A program made the position numbers and the translations under genes. From positions 578-64,577 of the forward strand of contig JADFXU010000005.1 of the NCBI GenBank assembly GCA_015233365.1: DNA of 64,000 bases, in the 5' to 3' direction. The notes below the pieces were generated by a model. It was not told the DNA's origin, did no database searches, and worked only from the letters and a program-made list of their open reading frames with translations. The first letter of the stretch is position 1. Each line of letters opens with the position of its first letter. Source of the DNA: Nitrospirota bacterium (GTDB lineage: Bacteria; Nitrospirota; Thermodesulfovibrionia; Thermodesulfovibrionales; Dissulfurispiraceae). This document shows positions 58,331 to 64,000 of the stretch, one piece after another.

Positions 58331-60085
58331 TTATTTTGTCAACGCGCCGGGAGCAGAAAATGGCATAATGACCTTTATGGTAGTGCCTCTGTTTTTATCA
58401 CCGGAAATCTCCACTTTCCCGTCCCAGGGATAAACTCGCTCGCGCATCCCCAGGAGGCCAAAGCATTGAGGCTTGAAAAGTTGTTCGTTTTCTATGCCTT
58501 TGCCGTTATCCATGACTTCCAATATGATATTGTCGCTGCCTTTTGTCAGTCTTGCCGTCACCGTTGTCGCCTTCGCATGTTTAAGCACGTTTGTCAGTGC
58601 TTCCTGGAAGATCCTGAAAAGTGCTATGCTCCTGTTATTGTCAAGCGCGATATCCTCAGACTCGGCTATAACCGCACATTCTATCCCAGTTCGTTTCTGA
58701 AATTCTTTCGCCTGCCATTCCAATGCAGCAACAAGGCCGAAATCATCCAGCAGCGAAGGTCTCAATTCGGCGCAGATCCGCTTGACCGACAGTATCATTG
58801 TGTCAAGTGTGTGAAGCATGGCTTCGGTCTTGTCGAAGGTCGGATCACGGTCTGTGCAATTGTCGCGAAACCAGTATAGTTCCATCTTCAAAGCGGTCAA
58901 TATCTGGCCAAGCTCGTCATGAATCTCGCGCGCAATATTTGTTCTTTCCTCTTCTCTGAAAGTCAGCAGATGAGAGGCAAGCTTGCGAAACTGCTCATGA
59001 GCTGTTTTAAGCTCTGCCGTCCTTGTTATTACGGTTTGTTCTATTTCGGCGTGTCTCCTGAAAATGCTCACCATAAGCATCAACAGCGTTCCCGTCAACA
59101 GAAAACCGCTGATCAAAACCAGCAGGTAGTTGTTCGTAGTCACCATAGCGCCTGCATGAGTCACATAAATTTTCCATGATTGACCGCCTGCATCTATGAC
59201 ACGTTCCATTATCGGCCTGTCCTGAGGCAATTTATCCCGGACAACAGACCACCCTGTTCCATTCGAATAGGCGCCAAGCAGCCGCCCGGACCTGGATTCA
59301 TCCAAGTCTGCTATCCACATTAACAGTCCTTTGCGGGCGAATCCTGCCAACGCTTTTTCGACTACGTCTCTGACTCTGAAAACACCGACAACAAAGCCGC
59401 GCAAACCTGAGGAATCCGGCACAGTGCTTCTCGAAAGAACACCGGGTTCGTAGACAGGATAAAACAGCAGAAAGCTATATGGTTCTTCGCGTTCCTCGAC
59501 GAGTTTTATTCCTTCCGTGGCCGCAAATCCTCCGATATTAATGGAGTGCCTGATTGCTTTTAATCTGGCGGGACTGGACGCCACATCAAAACCCGTAGAG
59601 GGTTCGTTACTTTTATACGGTTCGATATGATATACAGGGAAGTAGTCGTTTCTCTTTCGGGCACGCACCAGTTGCCCTTGCTCGTTCATTTCCTTTATCT
59701 CAAAGATGTGATCCCCATCCCTTTGTGCCGCTTGCTCAAATCTTTTCCTTTTGGAATCCGGAACTCGCGGAATCCATTCGACGGCCTGCATAACAGAGTT
59801 TTGAAGAAGCCTGTCAGCTACTTCATTAAATGCATACCTGTTTATATCAGGGGTTGCGGAATAAGAAGCGGCCAGTGATTTCAGTATTGCGATGTTCGAA
59901 ACAAGGGCCTGCTCAAGAGCGAAAGTTTGCTCTTCAGCAGAATCTGTCAGCTCATGCTGAGCCAATGATCGTTCGGATATATATGTTTCGTAAGTGCTGA
60001 ACGCTGTTAGCCCGACACCCGCAATTACAATGGATGCCAGCAACAGAAGTCGTTTGTTTTGAAGAAATATATTTTTAGTGTCCAT
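58331..60085 (-). CDS. CHASE-domain sensor histidine kinase (HisKA_3/NarX type)
   Basis: N-terminal CHASE-like region; FREEERTNIAREIHDELGQILTALKMELYWF; CFGLLGMRERVYPWDGKVEI. Confidence 0.88.
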   Translation of the reverse strand: MDTKNIFLQNKRLLLLASIVIAGVGLTAFSTYETYISERSLAQHELTDSAEEQTFALEQALVSNIAILKSLAASYSATPDINRYAFNEVADRLLQNSVMQAVEWIPRVPDSKRKRFEQAAQRDGDHIFEIKEMNEQGQLVRARKRNDYFPVYHIEPYKSNEPSTGFDVASSPARLKAIRHSINIGGFAATEGIKLVEEREEPYSFLLFYPVYEPGVLSRSTVPDSSGLRGFVVGVFRVRDVVEKALAGFARKGLLMWIADLDESRSGRLLGAYSNGTGWSVVRDKLPQDRPIMERVIDAGGQSWKIYVTHAGAMVTTNNYLLVLISGFLLTGTLLMLMVSIFRRHAEIEQTVITRTAELKTAHEQFRKLASHLLTFREEERTNIAREIHDELGQILTALKMELYWFRDNCTDRDPTFDKTEAMLHTLDTMILSVKRICAELRPSLLDDFGLVAALEWQAKEFQKRTGIECAVIAESEDIALDNNRSIALFRIFQEALTNVLKHAKATTVTARLTKGSDNIILEVMDNGKGIENEQLFKPQCFGLLGMRERVYPWDGKVEISGDKNRGTTIKVIMPFSAPGALTK

Positions 60086-60194
60086 AAATTACCGTACCTG
60101 TCCGGTAAGAACTGTGCGACCTGCATTAAAATAATGATAGAGCACTTCCGGCAATGATGCAAGAACGGAAAAGAGCGGGTGTCCGGTATATGAT

Positions 60195-61151
60195 TCAGGG
60201 ACGAATCCTTGTCCCTGCCCTCCCATCCATCGCATCCTCTATCAACTCCGGGCTCGTGATTATAACTTCCCTGCCGCCCGACTCAAGGAACTGTATTGCG
60301 GCCTCTATCTTCGGCCCCATGCTGCCTTCCGGGAATTGACCTTCTGAGTAGTATCTCTTAATGTCCGCCAGGCATGTATCTCCCAAGCCTTTTTGATTCT
60401 TCTTTCCGAAGTCAATGTATACCATGTCGACCTGAGTCAGGTTGATGATGCACTCAGCGCCTATTCCGGCGGCAAGGACACTTGTCGCCAGGTCTTTGTC
60501 CACTACGGCATCAACTCCCTGAAGGTCTTTGTCAGCTGTTTCCACCACAGGCACGCCTCCTCCTCCTGCTGCTATGGTAATCACGCCTTCAAGAGCCAGG
60601 CGCCTGATAACATCGTTTTCAACAATCCTGAGAGGTTTTGGTGAAGGCACTACCCGCCGGTATCCCCTTCCGCTGTCTTCGATCAGCCTCCAGCCCTTGG
60701 TCTGTTGCAGGAGAGCAGCCTCGTCCGGCGCATAGTAAGGGCCTATGGGCTTGGTGGGTCGCTCAAATGCAGGATCGTTTGCGTCAACTACTGTCTGAGT
60801 GATTACTGTGACCACGTCCCTCACATGCCGGATTTTGCGCAGATGATTGTAGAGGGTCTGCTGGATCATAAACCCGATGCCTCCTTCCGAGTCAGCGTCG
60901 CATATGTAAAGAGGCATGGGCGGCACAGTATTCCGGGCCGCTTCGTTTCTGATGACGATATTGCCGACAATTGGGCCGTTGCCGTGTGTGATGACCACCC
61001 GGTGTCCCTCTGTGAGCATCTTTGATATCTGCTTCATGCAGGCCTGGGTGTGGGCGAACTGCTCCTCGATTGTCCCTTTTTCGCCGCGTCGTATAAGGGC
61101 ATTGCCGCCGATGGAGACTATGACCAAAGAGTTTTGTCCGGGTCTATCCAT
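60195..61151 (-). CDS. arcC: Carbamate kinase
   Basis: VIVSIGGNALIRRGEKGTIEEQFAHTQACMKQI; VITHGNGPIVGNIVIRNEA; GVDAVVDKDLATSVLA. Confidence 0.93.
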   Translation of the reverse strand: MDRPGQNSLVIVSIGGNALIRRGEKGTIEEQFAHTQACMKQISKMLTEGHRVVITHGNGPIVGNIVIRNEAARNTVPPMPLYICDADSEGGIGFMIQQTLYNHLRKIRHVRDVVTVITQTVVDANDPAFERPTKPIGPYYAPDEAALLQQTKGWRLIEDSGRGYRRVVPSPKPLRIVENDVIRRLALEGVITIAAGGGGVPVVETADKDLQGVDAVVDKDLATSVLAAGIGAECIINLTQVDMVYIDFGKKNQKGLGDTCLADIKRYYSEGQFPEGSMGPKIEAAIQFLESGGREVIITSPELIEDAMDGRAGTRIRP

Positions 61152-61193
61152 TGTGTGCCTACCGTCCTCTATAAATTATTAAGCACTGATGTC

Positions 61194-61330
61194 GAGCAGC
61201 CAGGCCATAGTGCTTCAGCTAATCCTCGCAAGGCATCCAGCCTTGCTCGAAGGCGCTGCCGGCCTGTTCAGCCATCCATGGCGTCTCAGGCCGCCAACGC
61301 CCGCCTCAGCACTATGTCCAGTCTGCTCTT
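61194..61330. repeat. Structured nested inverted-repeat element upstream of arcC
   Basis: Outer arms gagcag..catagtgcttcag / ctcagcactatg..ctgctctt; inner gcaaggc-atcca-gccttgc and ggcctg..gccat-cc-atggc..caggcc. Confidence 0.7.
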
Positions 61331-61333
61331 GGA

Positions 61334-62650
61334 CTAAACTTCTGACAAAAAATCTTCTATATGTTTCCGTAGGCTCTCTCCCGTGGTTTCTTCTATCCTG
61401 TAAGTCACCCGAACAGTCTCTTTCGTGAGCCCTAGTAATCCGGTCAGGTCCACGGGGGTGGCTATGAGGACGAGATCGCACGGGGTGTCCTCGATGCTTT
61501 CCCTGAGTTCGGCGGTCTGTTCCGGTGAATAGCCCATTGCCGGAAGCAGATTACCGATATGCCCGAATTTTCGAAAGGTTTCTTTTATTGAGCCCTTTGC
61601 ATAGGGTCTTGGATCGACGACCTCACAGGCCCCGAATTTTTTTGCAGCGATGGTCCCGGCCCCGTAAGGCATTCCGCCGTGGGTGAGGGTGGGGCCGTCT
61701 TCAACCACCAGGATTTTCCTGCCTTCTATTCTTTCGGGTTTGTCCGCTGATATGACCGATGCCGTGCGGACTATCGCTGCGCCGGGATTAAGCATGCGAA
61801 TATTCTGTTCAACAGTTTTTATATCTTTCTCCCCTGCGGTGTCTGTTTTGTTGATCACGGCGATGCCGGCCCTCCTGAGATTCGTTTCTCCCGGGTGATA
61901 GGCAAGTTCATGGCCGGGACGGTGAGGGTCGAGGACAACCACTTCGAGGTCCGGCTTTATAAAGGGCAGGTCGTTGTTCCCACCATCCCACAAAACCATA
62001 TCGGCTTCCAGTTCGGCTTTTTTCAATACCTCGATGTAATCGACGCCCGCGTACACGGTGAATCCTGATCTGACATGCTGCTCGAATTCTTCCCTTTCCT
62101 CGATGGTGCACACGGTGATATCAGATGGAGTTTCGAACCTCTGGACGCGGCCATCTAGCCTGTCGCAGTATGGCATCGGGTGCCTGATAATTACCGGTTT
62201 AATCCCTTTCATTTTCAGGGTCCCCGCGATATATCCCGTTATGCCGCTCTTGCCGCATCCTGTCCTTACAGCGCATACGGAGATAACGGGTTTTTTCGAG
62301 ACGAGCATTGTGCTTTCAGTGCCGAGGAGGATAAAGTCAACGCCAAGGGCGAGGCAACGGGAGGCGGTATGCATCACATAGGTATGGGACACATCGCTGT
62401 AAGCAAATACCACCTCATCCGTCCTATGCTTTTTTACCAGGTCTTCAAGCAGGGACTCCGGATAAATGGGTATGCCCTTGGGGTATAAGTACCCGGCAAG
62501 TTCAGGAGGATAAAGTCTTTTTTCGATGAACGGTATCTGTGCGGCAGTGAAGGCCATGACCTCATATTGAGGATTGTCCCTGTAAACCGTATTGAAGTTG
62601 TGGAAATCCCTGCCCGCTGCACCCATTATGATCACGCGCCGACGTTTCAT
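61334..62650 (-). CDS. Cyclic 2,3-diphosphoglycerate synthetase-like P-loop NTPase
   Basis: RRRVIIMGAAGRDFHNFNTVYRDNPQYEVMAFTAAQIP; ISVCAVRTGCGKSGITGYIAGTLKMKG; LWDGGNNDLPF; NKTD. Confidence 0.82.
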   Translation of the reverse strand: MKRRRVIIMGAAGRDFHNFNTVYRDNPQYEVMAFTAAQIPFIEKRLYPPELAGYLYPKGIPIYPESLLEDLVKKHRTDEVVFAYSDVSHTYVMHTASRCLALGVDFILLGTESTMLVSKKPVISVCAVRTGCGKSGITGYIAGTLKMKGIKPVIIRHPMPYCDRLDGRVQRFETPSDITVCTIEEREEFEQHVRSGFTVYAGVDYIEVLKKAELEADMVLWDGGNNDLPFIKPDLEVVVLDPHRPGHELAYHPGETNLRRAGIAVINKTDTAGEKDIKTVEQNIRMLNPGAAIVRTASVISADKPERIEGRKILVVEDGPTLTHGGMPYGAGTIAAKKFGACEVVDPRPYAKGSIKETFRKFGHIGNLLPAMGYSPEQTAELRESIEDTPCDLVLIATPVDLTGLLGLTKETVRVTYRIEETTGESLRKHIEDFLSEV

Positions 62651-62671
62651 AAAGTACCCTTCATTTTATCT

Positions 62672-63952
62672 TTACCTAGTCTTACCGATGGCTTCTTCAA
62701 GAATGTCCAGCCCCCTGTTCATTTCGTCTCCGGTTATTATGAGAGGCGGGGCGAGCCTTATAATGTTTTTGTCTGCCCCGCATTCCAGCAGCAGCAGGCC
62801 TTTGTCAAGGCAGTAGGAAATAATATTCTTCAAACCCTCTGTGTCAGGCTCCTTGCCTTCCTTCACAAGTTCTATGCCGATCATTAGTCCCAGACCCCTT
62901 ACATCTCCCATTGCAGGGCGGTCCACCTGCATTGCCTTGAGCCTCTTAATTGCAGCGCCGCCTGCTCTTGCCGCGTTTTCGAGCATGCCTTCTTTCTCCA
63001 TCACACTGATAGTGGCGATGGCCGCAGCACAAGAAACGGGATTTCCTCCGAAGGTAGTGCCGTGTGCTCCAGGCGGCCATTCCAACATTATCTTTTTTTG
63101 CGAAATAACCGCGCTCAACGGCATGCCTGAGGCTATGCCCTTGGCTACGGTCATGATATCCGGAGTGATGCCGAAGTGCCCGCAGGCGAACCACTTGCCG
63201 GTCCTGCCCATACCCGACTGCACTTCGTCAAAGACAAGAAGTATCCCCCACTTGTTGCAGAGGCCCCGCAGTCTTTCCAGGAAAATTCGGGGAGGAACGA
63301 CATACCCCCCTTCTCCAAGAACAGGTTCGATGACAATGCATGCCACCTCATCGGGTGGTATCTGATGTCTGAACAATCTTTCGAGATACTCGAAGCATTC
63401 GAGGCTGCATGTTTCGGACTTCTGCCCGAACCAGCACCTGTAACAATACGGATAGGGGGAATGGTATACCGATGGAAGCATGGGATGATATCTTTTTCTG
63501 TACCGTATGCTCGATGTGGTCAGGGTCGCCGCTCCGAAGGTCCTTCCGTGGAATCCGCCGGTAAAGGCTATGATGCCCTGCCTGCCGGTATAAAACCTGG
63601 CCAGTTTAAGCGCGCCCTCAATTGCCTCTGCCCCAGAGTTGCTGAAAAAAAACATATCCAGGCCGGGGGGCATAATCTTCTTCAGCATTTGCGCCAGCTC
63701 TGCAAGACGTTTATGATAAAACATGCAGCCCGAATGTATCAGGTCCCCGGCCTGGTCCCGTATGGCCTCGACAACCGCCGGATGATTGTGGCCGGTATTC
63801 GTTGTGGCCAGGCCTGAAGTGAAATCCATATAGCGGTTTCCATCGATATCGTCCAGATAAATGCCGGATGCCTTTTTCACCGCTATATTTGCGTGGACAA
63901 CAAGGGCAGGAGTTATTGCCTCTTTCGTCAGTTTTATGATGTTTTTATCCAT
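62672..63952 (-). CDS. Class III PLP aminotransferase (acetylornithine/4-aminobutyrate-type)
   Basis: YLDDIDGNRYMDFTSGLATTNTGHNHPAVVEA; FFSNSGAEAIEGALKLARFYTGR; LVFDEVQSGMGRTGKWFAC; GTTFGGNPVSCAAAIA. Confidence 0.92.
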   Translation of the reverse strand: MDKNIIKLTKEAITPALVVHANIAVKKASGIYLDDIDGNRYMDFTSGLATTNTGHNHPAVVEAIRDQAGDLIHSGCMFYHKRLAELAQMLKKIMPPGLDMFFFSNSGAEAIEGALKLARFYTGRQGIIAFTGGFHGRTFGAATLTTSSIRYRKRYHPMLPSVYHSPYPYCYRCWFGQKSETCSLECFEYLERLFRHQIPPDEVACIVIEPVLGEGGYVVPPRIFLERLRGLCNKWGILLVFDEVQSGMGRTGKWFACGHFGITPDIMTVAKGIASGMPLSAVISQKKIMLEWPPGAHGTTFGGNPVSCAAAIATISVMEKEGMLENAARAGGAAIKRLKAMQVDRPAMGDVRGLGLMIGIELVKEGKEPDTEGLKNIISYCLDKGLLLLECGADKNIIRLAPPLIITGDEMNRGLDILEEAIGKTR

Positions 63953-64000
63953 AATTGAATTATATCAGCGATTCTGGAGGATACAAGCCCATATTGTTCA

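Overview
The window is gene-dense bacterial chromosome with no rRNA, tRNA, CRISPR array or intact transposon that I could recognise. Taxonomy is inferred only: the gene content suggests an anaerobic or metal-respiring Nitrospirota- or Desulfobacterota-like organism. Housekeeping genes include glmS, glmU, a pcrA/uvrD helicase, gatC, panD, bioD, aroK, aroB, hemL, a mtnP-type phosphorylase, a yebC-type regulator and a PhoB/PhoR-like pair. The accessory content of most interest is: (1) a metal-transport island at about 0.1-5.5 kb, with a P1B-type ATPase lacking a CPx cysteine, two further CxxC-less HMA-like proteins and two paralogous short proteins (one, 57 aa, missing from the ORF track), flanked by near-identical inverted copies of a cax Ca2+/H+ antiporter; (2) an isolated carboxysome-type carbonic-anhydrase-like gene; (3) an FGE-like / decaheme MtrA-DmsE / MtrB-PioB porin-cytochrome operon; (4) an 11-heme + 4-heme + FeS + NrfD quinol-oxidoreductase-like operon ending in an orphan AtpZ/AtpI-like pair, with three consecutive hairpins inside it; (5) several long nested palindromic intergenic elements of similar architecture; (6) a carbamate kinase / cyclic-2,3-DPG-synthetase-like / class III aminotransferase cluster. 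All family names come from motif recognition by eye; no database search was run.
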